Shown here in pieces: positions 1 through 5,810 of a stretch of 5,837 nt of DNA. Below the pieces are notes generated by a model that did no database searches, was not told the DNA's origin, and saw only the letters and a list, made by a program, of their open reading frames with translations. Numbering within the stretch: position 1 is the first letter of the stretch; each line of letters opens with the position of its first letter. The translations under genes and the position numbers were made by a program. The stretch spans positions 1 through 5,837 of the forward strand of contig WRNL01000099.1 in NCBI GenBank assembly GCA_009776625.1, in the 5' to 3' direction. The DNA is from Methanomassiliicoccaceae archaeon (lineage in GTDB: Archaea; Thermoplasmatota; Thermoplasmata; Methanomassiliicoccales; Methanomethylophilaceae).

Positions 1-384
1 GGCGAGGGAGATCGCGACCTGGTCCGGGTTGGAGGCCTCCTCGAACATCTCCCTGGAGCAGCGGGGGTCGCCCTTGAACCCGGATATCAGGAGCCTCTGG
101 TGGGCGATGAGGGCGTCCAGCATCTCCCCCGGCTCCGCCCACTCCCTCACCTCGAAGTCCCTGCCCTGGACCCTCCAGCAGAAGCCGCACTGCTGGCTGC
201 ACTCGTTGATGGCGGGGGTCATCTGCAGGCACCTGTGGCTCTTTATGCCGTAGAAGTCCTGCTTGTAGCAGCAGCGGCCGCGGACCATGCTCTCCTTCAT
301 CCAGTGGCACAGCTTAACAGCGGCGTGGTCCCCGTGGAGGCGGTACTGCTGCCTGACCAGCAGCTCCCTGTACGACTCGTCCAT
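1..384 (-). CDS. taw1: tRNA 4-demethylwyosine synthase (Taw1/TYW1), N-terminal part, cut by window edge
   Basis: Radical-SAM enzyme that converts N1-methylguanosine-37 of tRNA-Phe plus pyruvate into 4-demethylwyosine, the tricyclic core of archaeal wyosine bases. It acts in the cytoplasm. Only the first 128 codons lie in the window; family members are usually somewhat over 300 residues. Visible: the radical-SAM motif CSQQCGFCW, with C62, C66 and C69 in CX3CX2C spacing, and three further cysteines at C26, C39 and C52. From memory, these match the ligands of the second [4Fe-4S] cluster described for the Pyrococcus enzyme. The stretch around HRCLQMTPAINEC is typical of the family. The ATG is chosen because it begins 8 bp after the rfcL stop and is preceded by a GAGGG Shine-Dalgarno that overlaps that stop. 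It is the last visible gene of the ATPase/zinc-ribbon/rfcL/taw1 cluster. Family assignment is very likely; the C-terminal half cannot be judged. Confidence 0.93.
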   Translation of the reverse strand, partial: MDESYRELLVRQQYRLHGDHAAVKLCHWMKESMVRGRCCYKQDFYGIKSHRCLQMTPAINECSQQCGFCWRVQGRDFEVREWAEPGEMLDALIAHQRLLISGFKGDPRCSREMFEEASNPDQVAISLA

Positions 385-392
385 GGTATCCC

Positions 393-1835
393 TCAGAAGT
401 CGAGCAGCTTGCTCTGCGGCTTCCCCTCGGCCGCCGGGGCTGGCGGCGCGGGGGGCACCGCCTCCCTCTCCGGCGGGGGGCCCTTAGCCGCCCCTCCCGC
501 CTCCCCCTGGGGGGCCGGCGCGGCTTTCGGCGGCCTCGGCTGCGCCTGGTAGGCGTCCTTCACGGCCTTCGCGTCTATCTTCATGTTTAGCAGCTGCCCG
601 AGCTCCTCGGGCTCGAGGCCCGCGTCCCTGGCGAGCATGGCCCTGAACCCCGCGTCGTTGAGGGCGATCTCCCTCACCGCGCCGGCGACGTCCGCCTCCA
701 CCCTCGCCGACGAGGTGTGGGTGAAGCGGGCGATCTTGAGCGACACGGACGACATCAGGCCCCGCGAGGCCTTTGACCTGGACATCCTCGACAGGTACTG
801 GGGGAACCTCAGCCTGCCGCCTGACGCCCCGCCGTGGGCCCTCGACACGGACACGCCCGCCGTCATAACGACGCTCGCATGGTACCGCAGCCTGAAATGC
901 TGCCGCCTCCTCACCCTGCCGAGGAACACGTCCGCCCGCGAGAGCATGTCGTAGCCCCTCACGAGGTCGCGGGGGTCCTTGTACTCGTAGGGGAGGTTCT
1001 CGTCCACCCAGAGCAGGGCCGTGTCGGCCTCTATGTCCACGTCCCTCAGGGCGGAGAGGGCCCCGAAGGGGTCGCCGCCCCTGAACATCCGCTCCAGCAC
1101 GTCGTACATCTCCTTCTTGGCGAACCTCTCCTGCAGCCCCTCCACCGACCCTATGTCGATGGAGCCCCTCCCGTGGGAGAGCGCCTCCAGGTCCCTGACC
1201 GCCGCGCGCACGTCCCCGCCCGCGTTCTCGGCGATCGCCAGCAGCGCGTCGTCCCCGGCGGCGACGCCCTCCGCGTCGGCGATCCTCCTCAGGGCGCCGG
1301 CGATGGACTTCGCGACGGGCTTCCTGAACGTTATCTGCAGGGTGTCCGACTTCACGGTGGCGCTCTTCTTGGACAGGGCGTAGAAGTCGTTGACGATCAG
1401 TATGACGGGCTGCCTCGTGGTCTTTATGAGCTCGTTTATCACCGGGAGAGCGCCCCTGTCGGCGTTCCCGAAGAGGTTGTCCGCCTCGTCGAGCACGATG
1501 AGCTTCCTCTGGCCGCCCGAGCTCCCCCTGTACTCCTCGTCGAAGCCCAGGGAGTTGGCGCCCGACCCCCTGAGGGCCACGTCCTTGATGGCGCCGCCCG
1601 TCCTCTGGTCGGAGGCGTTCATCTCGATCATGTCCCACCCCATCTCGTTGGCGAGAGCCCCGGCGGACGAGGTCTTGCCCACCCCGGGCGCGCCCATCAG
1701 GACGACGGCGCGCTTCTTCGGGACGCCCTTGCCCCATGACTCGGCCCATTCCCTCAGCTCCTTCGCCGCCCCGGGGTTGCCTATGACCTCCGAGAGCCTC
1801 CTCGGCCTGTACTTCTCGGTCCAGTCCTCAGCCAT
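393..1835 (-). CDS. rfcL: Replication factor C large subunit (clamp loader)
   Basis: Large subunit of the archaeal clamp loader, which with small RfcS subunits opens PCNA and loads it onto primer-template DNA using ATP. The protein has 480 residues, within the usual range. In order: RFC N-terminal motif WTEKYRP (5-11), Walker A GAPGVGKT (48-55), Walker B LIVLDEAD (112-119), sensor-1 Asn in VILIVND (N149), sensor-2 region GGDVR (206-210), a helical collar domain to about 425, then a Pro/Ala/Gly/Glu-rich linker (about 428-473). It ends in QSKLLDF (474-480), a PIP-box that binds PCNA. No intein is seen. The ATG lies 6 bp after the stop of the zinc-ribbon gene, and a GAGG overlapping that stop can serve as ribosome-binding site, with rather short spacing. 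It is followed 8 bp later by taw1, so co-transcription is likely. No rfcS or PCNA gene is in the window. The assignment is essentially certain. Confidence 0.97.
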   Translation of the reverse strand: MAEDWTEKYRPRRLSEVIGNPGAAKELREWAESWGKGVPKKRAVVLMGAPGVGKTSSAGALANEMGWDMIEMNASDQRTGGAIKDVALRGSGANSLGFDEEYRGSSGGQRKLIVLDEADNLFGNADRGALPVINELIKTTRQPVILIVNDFYALSKKSATVKSDTLQITFRKPVAKSIAGALRRIADAEGVAAGDDALLAIAENAGGDVRAAVRDLEALSHGRGSIDIGSVEGLQERFAKKEMYDVLERMFRGGDPFGALSALRDVDIEADTALLWVDENLPYEYKDPRDLVRGYDMLSRADVFLGRVRRRQHFRLRYHASVVMTAGVSVSRAHGGASGGRLRFPQYLSRMSRSKASRGLMSSVSLKIARFTHTSSARVEADVAGAVREIALNDAGFRAMLARDAGLEPEELGQLLNMKIDAKAVKDAYQAQPRPPKAAPAPQGEAGGAAKGPPPEREAVPPAPPAPAAEGKPQSKLLDF

Positions 1836-1841
1836 CCGGCC

Positions 1842-2390
1842 TCACGCCTCCTTCTTTGGGGGCTGGTAGGCCAGGACTATCGTCTCCAACGCCTGTATGA
1901 CGCACACGAAGAGAGTAAACGAGCCGACAATGAACGCGGACCAGAACGACGCGTCCACCCCCCATGAGCTCTTCATGAGGTACATGAGCGCAGACACCAT
2001 GAGGTACAGGAAGCCCCTCGACCACTTCCTGAAATAAAGGTGGCCGAGGCCGAACACGCTGAACATCATGGTGCCCGACATGTCCGGCAGGAGCCCGAGC
2101 AGCCCGGGGACGACCGCGAGCAGCACCCCTATCCACCCGTACTTCGCCATGTGCGGCATGAACACGGAGCCCGGCATGCCAGGCGACGGCTGGCCGCAGC
2201 TGCCGCAGAACTCGGCGCCCTGCGGGAGGTCCGCGCCGCAGGACGCGCACACGCCCTTCTCGGGGCGTATGAAGCCCCCCTCGTCGTCCAGCCTTATGGA
2301 GTTGTCCCTCTTCCTGCCGCAGGCGTAGCAGAACCCGCAGCCCTCGGGCACCTCGCCACCGCACTCAGGGCAAATGTAAATCATCCGCAT
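1842..2390 (-). CDS. Double zinc-ribbon membrane protein with TM2-like domain
   Basis: Protein of 182 residues, function unknown. The N-terminal half has two zinc ribbons with identical CX2C-X10-CX2C spacing: C7/C10/C21/C24 and C48/C51/C62/C65. The linker between them is charged. The C-terminal half is hydrophobic, with likely membrane segments near 85-102, 107-119, 126-139 and 149-174. The stretch GLGHLYFRKWSRGFLYL (114-130) resembles the turn of TM2-domain proteins. The expected layout is a soluble metal-binding head on a small membrane anchor. Two starts are possible. The ATG at 2390 overlaps the ATPase gene by 10 bp and directly abuts GGTGGGGG. The ATG at 2384 makes a classical ATGA overlap with the ATPase stop, lies 6 nt after the G-run and fits ribosome-binding geometry better; it would remove only two residues. 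Either way translation is probably coupled to the ATPase, and the ATPase and this protein may act together, which is inference. Confidence 0.88.
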   Translation of the reverse strand: MRMIYICPECGGEVPEGCGFCYACGRKRDNSIRLDDEGGFIRPEKGVCASCGADLPQGAEFCGSCGQPSPGMPGSVFMPHMAKYGWIGVLLAVVPGLLGLLPDMSGTMMFSVFGLGHLYFRKWSRGFLYLMVSALMYLMKSSWGVDASFWSAFIVGSFTLFVCVIQALETIVLAYQPPKKEA

Positions 2391-3187
2391 CCCCCACCGC
2401 AGGGCCGAAGGCGCATACGGTACGCCCCTCCATCGCGCTCAACCTTAATAGGTTCATCGTAGAGCCCGCTCACAACCTCGTCCGTAAGGAGCTCCTCCTT
2501 CCTCCCGTCGGCGAACACCCTGCCGTCCTTCATCATGATCACGCGGTCTATGCGCGAAGGTATGTCGGCGAGGTCGTGCGTCACCACGACGAGGCTGACC
2601 CCTGCCCCGATGAGGATGTCGAACATCGACCTGAACTTGGACGCCATCACCACGTCCAGACCTGTCATGGGCTCGTCCATGACGAGCGCGTCCGGCTCGG
2701 TCACGAGCGCCCTAGCGATCAGGGCGCGCCTCAGCTCGCCGACGGACAGCCCCCCAGCCGCCCTGCCGAGGAGGTCGTCGATGCCCATCATGGCGGCCGC
2801 ATCCCTGGCTTTAGAGAGCATGCGGTCCGTGACGTGCATGCCCCTGAACACGTCCAGGCTCCCGAAGAACCCCGACGCTATGACGTCGCTGACCCTGGTC
2901 TCGCCCCCCATCTGGGCCTGGAGGTCCGTCGACACTATGCCCATCCTGCACCTGACGTCGAAAATGTTCCAGTGGTCCTCGCCGAAGATCCTCATGACCG
3001 CTGGCGAGGCCTCGTCGTAGTACGGGCTTATCTCCCCCCTGAGCAGCCTCATCAGCGTGGTCTTGCCGGAGCCGTTCCTCCCGATGACGGCGGCGCTCTC
3101 GCCCTCGTCTATCGACAGGTCCACGGAATCGAGGATCCTCCTCCCGTCCCTGACGACGGACACCCCCATCATCTCCAGCATCTTCAT
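2381..3187 (-). CDS. Stand-alone ABC ATPase, ModF/YlmA-like
   Basis: Single ABC nucleotide-binding domain of 268 residues with no membrane segment. Visible: Walker A GRNGSGKT (36-43), a variant signature LSVGE (147-151), Walker B ALVMDEP (167-173), D-loop GLD (176-178), and H-loop His203 in VVVTHDL. The segment around FGEDHWNIFDVRCRMGIVSTDLQ positions 68-90, with Ser-Thr where a canonical Q-loop has Gln, together with LSVGELRRALIARALV, recalls the ModF/YlmA group of ABC ATPases. It ends in an odd Cys/Gly tail, CGGGCG. No permease gene is nearby; the next gene encodes a zinc-ribbon membrane protein overlapping this stop. The reading frame stays open far upstream, but that extension is the symporter gene read in the wrong frame. 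The ATG at 3187 is chosen because homology begins there and a TATA-like box lies about 26 bp upstream. An ATG two codons later, at 3181, is also possible. Substrate and role are unknown. Confidence 0.92.
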   Translation of the reverse strand: MKMLEMMGVSVVRDGRRILDSVDLSIDEGESAAVIGRNGSGKTTLMRLLRGEISPYYDEASPAVMRIFGEDHWNIFDVRCRMGIVSTDLQAQMGGETRVSDVIASGFFGSLDVFRGMHVTDRMLSKARDAAAMMGIDDLLGRAAGGLSVGELRRALIARALVTEPDALVMDEPMTGLDVVMASKFRSMFDILIGAGVSLVVVTHDLADIPSRIDRVIMMKDGRVFADGRKEELLTDEVVSGLYDEPIKVERDGGAYRMRLRPCGGGCG

Positions 3188-3210
3188 GCGGACGGATAGA
3201 AGGGCATGCC

Positions 3211-3219
3211 TAAAAAACG
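3211..3219 (-). promoter_or_regulatory. Putative TATA-like box for the ATPase-zinc ribbon-rfcL-taw1 cluster
   Basis: On the minus strand the sequence CGTTTTTTA is the most A/T-rich stretch just upstream of the ATPase gene. Its centre is about 26-27 bp from the ATG at 3187, so an archaeal start 25-27 bp downstream would fall on or next to the start codon. No Shine-Dalgarno is visible before this ATG, which agrees with a leaderless transcript. It is not a strong consensus TATA box, and the assignment is inferred from position and composition. Confidence 0.42.
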
Positions 3220-3227
3220 TTGCAGTG

Positions 3228-3245
3228 GAAAAGAAAAAGGGAAAG
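3228..3245 (-). terminator. Pyrimidine/T-rich terminator-like tract after the symporter gene
   Basis: Starting 17 bp after the symporter stop, the minus strand reads as a run of C and T containing T5 and T4 runs and no purine. Archaeal RNA polymerase commonly terminates at such oligo-T tracts without a hairpin. It lies between the symporter operon and the TATA-like element of the next cluster, which is the expected position. Inferred from composition and location. Confidence 0.45.
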
Positions 3246-3261
3246 GGTTTCCAAGCCGCCG

Positions 3262-4887
3262 TCATGCGTCCGTTTCGCTCTCGTCGGCCTCCGCGGGCAG
3301 GGGGTTCCTCACCCTGTCGATGAAGTACATTATGGCCAGGGTGAGCACCGAAAGGGGCAGGGCGATGACCAGGGCGTCGACGAACTTCAGGGTCGAGTCC
3401 ATGAACAGGACGGGGTTGCCGGTGATCCATTTGCATATCGGCAGGAATATCGACGACCCCGAGTTTATGAACAGCGCCCAGAAGAGGTACGCCGCTGTGC
3501 CCACCGACACGCTTGCGAGCGCGGCGTTCCTGTTCGGCCTCTTCGCGAACAGGCCGTATGTCATCAGCGGCAGCAGCGCCGCGGCGGTGATGCCCATGAA
3601 GAGCGACGTGGCCTTGGCGATGATGTCGTTCGGCATGAGGTAGCAGTACACCACGATGAGGACCATCGCTATGGCGGTCACCGACCTGTTGATCTTCAGC
3701 GACTGGAAGTCCTCGTCCTTCTTGGTCGCCCTGTTCTTCAGTATGGAGTAGAGGTCGTGCCCCCCCGCCGCGCCTATGGTATGCATGAGGGCGCTGAGCG
3801 TGGATATCGCGGCGCACAGCAGCGACAGTATGAACACGCAGATGAACACCTCCCCCGACGTGGAGCCGCCGAACACGCCGAGGACGTACTCCGGTATGAT
3901 GAAGTCCACCCCGAGATGGAGGGTGTTGGTGACATAGTCGAACGCGGACACGCCGAAGTTGTCGAAGAAGTACACGTTGCACAGGGCGCCGACGGTGTAG
4001 GCGCTGCCCACGATTACGAGTATGAACAGGCTCCCCACGATCATGGAGCGGTTGAGCATCCTGTCGCTCTTCGCGGACATGAACCTCACCACGAGCTGGG
4101 GCTGCGTCAGGGCGCCGATCCCAACGCCTAGGAGGAACGTGGACACCACCGTCCACCATTCGGGCGTGTTGAAAGAGGGGAACGATATGAGGTCGTTGGC
4201 CCCGTCGAGCGTGCCGGGGCCCGTCATGCCGGCTAGCGACCCGAAGTCGCCGAGTGTGTACACGGTGACCGCCAGTATGACCACCATCCCCACGAGCATC
4301 ACCCCGGCTTGCAGGGCGTCGTTGTACATGACGGCGATTATACCGCCGTAAACGACGTACAGCCCCACTATGACGGCCAAGATGATCAGTATGACATCGT
4401 AGAACTCGTTCAGGCCGGTCAGCACCACGAGGGTGTTCACGCCCCCCTTCAGGACCGCTGCGCAGTATATGGGCATCATGACGATTATTATCAGCGCGGT
4501 GAACCCGCGGATCCCTTTGGACTTGTACAGCTTCCCCAGCAGGTCGGCGAACGTCGAGGCGCCGAGGCGCCTCCCTGCCCGCCTGACCCTCGGCCCGAAC
4601 ACCACGAACGCCACGAACAGGCCGAGGAACAGGTTCAGGAAGCACAGCCACAGAAGGGCGGGGCCATGCGTCGCGGCTTGGCCGCCGAACCCTATTATGG
4701 CAGAGGCGCTCAGGAAGGTCGCCCCGTACGAGAGGGCGATTATGAACGAATTGGACTTGTTCCTCCCGAGGAGGAACTGCTGGTTGTCCTTGGTGTTGCG
4801 GTACCCGTACAGGCCCAGCAGTATGGTCACAGCGACGAACGCCACCATCATCCCGAAGAAGAGGCCTAGAGGCACGCCGGTTGCCAT
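3262..4887 (-). CDS. Sodium:solute symporter (SSS family)
   Basis: Integral membrane carrier of 541 residues that probably couples Na+ entry to uptake of an organic solute; the substrate cannot be told from sequence. It has about 13 hydrophobic segments. An unwound first core helix lies around SYGATFLSASAIIGFGG (53-69). The segment AAISTLSALMHTIGAAGGHDLY (359-380) matches the PutP-type motif STxSA...DLY, in which Ser362 and Thr363 correspond to the known Na2-site pair. The C-terminus is acidic and cytoplasmic-like. The start is ATG at 4887, which shares one base with the stop of the 42-residue accessory gene (TGATG) and follows AGGTGAGGAG; a GTG one codon earlier, at 4890, is the alternative. 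Accessory gene and symporter form a two-gene operon behind the promoter near 5072, and a T-rich tract follows the stop. Family assignment is strong. Confidence 0.94.
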   Translation of the reverse strand: MATGVPLGLFFGMMVAFVAVTILLGLYGYRNTKDNQQFLLGRNKSNSFIIALSYGATFLSASAIIGFGGQAATHGPALLWLCFLNLFLGLFVAFVVFGPRVRRAGRRLGASTFADLLGKLYKSKGIRGFTALIIIVMMPIYCAAVLKGGVNTLVVLTGLNEFYDVILIILAVIVGLYVVYGGIIAVMYNDALQAGVMLVGMVVILAVTVYTLGDFGSLAGMTGPGTLDGANDLISFPSFNTPEWWTVVSTFLLGVGIGALTQPQLVVRFMSAKSDRMLNRSMIVGSLFILVIVGSAYTVGALCNVYFFDNFGVSAFDYVTNTLHLGVDFIIPEYVLGVFGGSTSGEVFICVFILSLLCAAISTLSALMHTIGAAGGHDLYSILKNRATKKDEDFQSLKINRSVTAIAMVLIVVYCYLMPNDIIAKATSLFMGITAAALLPLMTYGLFAKRPNRNAALASVSVGTAAYLFWALFINSGSSIFLPICKWITGNPVLFMDSTLKFVDALVIALPLSVLTLAIMYFIDRVRNPLPAEADESETDA

Positions 4888-5015
4888 CACTCCTCACCTT
4901 CTTCTGTCTCATCATATTTTTTAAACATCGCCCATCCGCAGCACAGAATCACGCTTAGGAAACACCCTATGTACGCCCCTATGATGTATGGGTCGGTCAA
5001 TCCGAAGAACGTCAT
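4887..5015 (-). CDS. Symporter small accessory protein (42 residues)
   Basis: Tiny membrane protein encoded immediately before the symporter. It begins MTFFGLTDPYIIGAY, has one predicted membrane helix (about 11-31, including C18, C25, C26 and W28), then a short charged tail KKYDETEEGEE. The pattern GL-DP-I-Y-C-S-LC matches the small proteins found next to many SSS symporters in methanogens and bacteria, annotated as symporter small accessory protein. Their role is presumed to be assembly or stabilisation of the carrier, by analogy with other small symporter partners such as YhdT with PanF. The start has a near-perfect Shine-Dalgarno, GGAGGTG, 5 nt upstream. The stop overlaps the symporter ATG by one base, implying translational coupling and perhaps matched production of both proteins. 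Recognised from recalled motif and context, not from an alignment. Confidence 0.85.
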   Translation of the reverse strand: MTFFGLTDPYIIGAYIGCFLSVILCCGWAMFKKYDETEEGEE

Positions 5016-5020
5016 TTTCA

Positions 5021-5027
5021 CACCTCC
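5021..5027 (-). promoter_or_regulatory. Strong ribosome-binding site of the accessory gene, entering the hairpin stem
   Basis: The minus strand reads GGAGGTG, a near-complete match to the 16S 3' end, 5 nt before the ATG at 5015. Its first two G residues (5027 and 5026) are the last two bases of the 9-bp inverted-repeat stem. If that stem forms in RNA, ribosome access could be partly blocked. Confidence 0.75.
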
Positions 5028-5046
5028 GTGCTAAATGTTAGCACGG
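5026..5046. repeat. Perfect 9-bp inverted repeat, putative operator or leader hairpin
   Basis: CCGTGCTAA and TTAGCACGG flank a 3-base centre (5035-5037) with no mismatch. The upstream edge on the minus strand (5046) coincides with the transcription start predicted from the TATA-like box centred near 5072, so the element would span about +1 to +21 of the symporter operon. It may be an operator for a dimeric repressor acting at the start site, or an RNA hairpin affecting access to the Shine-Dalgarno. It has no T-run on either side, so it does not look like an intrinsic terminator. The repeat is directly visible; its function is inferred. Confidence 0.8.
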
Positions 5047-5068
5047 CACACACCCAATTGGCGAAGTG

Positions 5069-5076
5069 ATATTTAA
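5069..5076 (-). promoter_or_regulatory. Putative archaeal TATA box of the symporter operon
   Basis: The minus strand reads TTAAATAT within a longer A/T stretch (5069-5080), a good match to an archaeal box A. A start 25-27 bp downstream would fall near 5046-5048, giving a leader of about 31-33 nt that carries the Shine-Dalgarno and the inverted repeat. It lies only about 15 bp past the stop of the small ORF next to the scaffold gene. Confidence 0.6.
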
Positions 5077-5091
5077 TACATGCTTCCAGAG

Positions 5092-5223
5092 TCAGGGGAT
5101 TCTGCCCATCCGGCCGCATACGCGCCAGATATCCGACCCGGCGTCCACCATCTCCGTTATGTAGGACTTGACCTTCTCTATCGCGTCGGCCTTGCCCTGC
5201 GGGTATGTGTATTCACCTGCCAT
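5092..5223 (-). CDS. Hypothetical 43-residue protein next to the scaffold gene
   Basis: Not recognised. It begins MAGEYTYPQGKADAIEK and continues with an amphipathic helical stretch (about 10-27) and a basic end, RVCGRMGRIP. It starts 9 bp after the scaffold stop, on the same strand, with a weak purine-rich ribosome-binding site (AAGGGA). There is no signal peptide or membrane segment. In DUF4355 phages the gene after the scaffold is normally the major capsid protein. This ORF could therefore be a capsid-gene N-terminus cut short by a deletion, a small virion or assembly protein, or a chance ORF. Codon use resembles real genes in the window, but the length gives little power. Confidence 0.5.
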   Translation of the reverse strand: MAGEYTYPQGKADAIEKVKSYITEMVDAGSDIWRVCGRMGRIP

Positions 5224-5232
5224 TTCAATCCC

Positions 5233-5790
5233 TTACTTCCCTTTACTCGCGAGGTAGGCCTCTATCTCCTGCGCGGAGTAGCCGCCCCCCCTCAGCCGGG
5301 CCGCGTCCACGCCGCCCGCCCTCGCGGGGGCCGCGCCGCCCTTCGGGGCGCCCGCCCCGATCATGCCGTCGAGCTGCCTCTTGACCATCCCGTCCACCTG
5401 CTTCTTAAGCGCGGCGATGTTCGCCGCCGTGGCCTCGTCGTTATCGCCGAGGACGGCCCCTGCGAGGGCGGGGTCGAGTTCGAGCTTTGCAAGCTCGGCC
5501 TCCGCCGCCCTTGTCCGCAGCTCCCGCCTCGATGCGGCCAGCTCGCCGCTCAGCCGCTCCAGCTCCATGTCCCTCTCGGCGGCGGCCCGCTCCTCCTCCT
5601 TCATGGAGGCGAGCTTCCTCTCCCTCTCCCAGCCTTCCCTCGCCTTCGCGAGCTCCTTGTCGTGGCGCTCCTTCGCCCCCGCCCTCACCTTGCCGATGAG
5701 GGCGTTCAGCTCGTCCTGCGTCATGGAGAGGGGCTTGGATTCCCCGCCCTTCGGCTCCGTGGCCTCCGCGGCCTTCTCTTCCTCTGTCAT
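5233..5790 (-). CDS. Phage capsid scaffolding protein, DUF4355 type
   Basis: Virion-assembly protein that guides capsid-protein polymerisation inside the procapsid and is later removed. The protein has 185 residues with the layout of DUF4355/gp20-like scaffolds: an acidic Ala/Glu start; a helix with MTQDELNALIGKVRAGAKER; a long charged coiled coil rich in Glu, Arg, Lys and Ala with the typical MKEEERAAAERDMELE; a segment ELDPALAGAVLGDNDEATAANIAALKK resembling the family's C-terminal core; a Gly/Ala/Pro linker; and a final helix, SAQEIEAYLASKGK. The ATG at 5790 is chosen because AGGTGA lies 8 nt upstream. A GTG at 5802 falls inside that site, and the frame stays open to the window edge, so a longer protein is not excluded. 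It is the only clear viral gene here and suggests a provirus or remnant to the right. Confidence 0.82.
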   Translation of the reverse strand: MTEEEKAAEATEPKGGESKPLSMTQDELNALIGKVRAGAKERHDKELAKAREGWERERKLASMKEEERAAAERDMELERLSGELAASRRELRTRAAEAELAKLELDPALAGAVLGDNDEATAANIAALKKQVDGMVKRQLDGMIGAGAPKGGAAPARAGGVDAARLRGGGYSAQEIEAYLASKGK

Positions 5791-5810
5791 GCCTATTGTC
5801 ACCTGATAGT

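Noticed and set aside
29..552. Plus-strand ORFs opposite taw1 and the rfcL C-terminus
   Set aside because: The minus strand carries the exact radical-SAM cysteine pattern and the PIP-box, so these frames are incidental.
834..1739. Long plus-strand frames opposite rfcL and opposite the symporter (3220-4131)
   Set aside because: These are antisense shadows with no recognisable motifs, and the compositional bias comes from the opposite gene.
484..1749. Long second minus-strand frame inside rfcL (421 codons)
   Set aside because: Its Arg/Gly-rich composition is typical of a shadow frame in GC-rich coding DNA; rfcL is unambiguous in the other frame.
3201..3222. Small palindromes GGCATGCC and AACGTT near the ATPase promoter as operators
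   Set aside because: At 6-8 bp they are too short to stand out from chance in this composition.
3188..4915. An 844-codon open frame that would extend the ABC ATPase far upstream
   Set aside because: The added part is Arg/His/Pro-rich and is the symporter gene read in another frame. ATPase homology begins at the ATG near 3187, where a TATA-like box lies just upstream.
5026..5046. Inverted repeat as an intrinsic terminator for the viral genes
   Set aside because: No T-run follows on either strand, and it lies downstream of a TATA-like box and upstream of a strong Shine-Dalgarno, which fits a regulatory site better.
5363..5806. Ser/Ala-rich plus-strand ORFs opposite the scaffold gene
   Set aside because: Low-complexity Ser/Ala/Pro composition mirrors the Glu/Arg/Ala-rich coiled coil on the minus strand.
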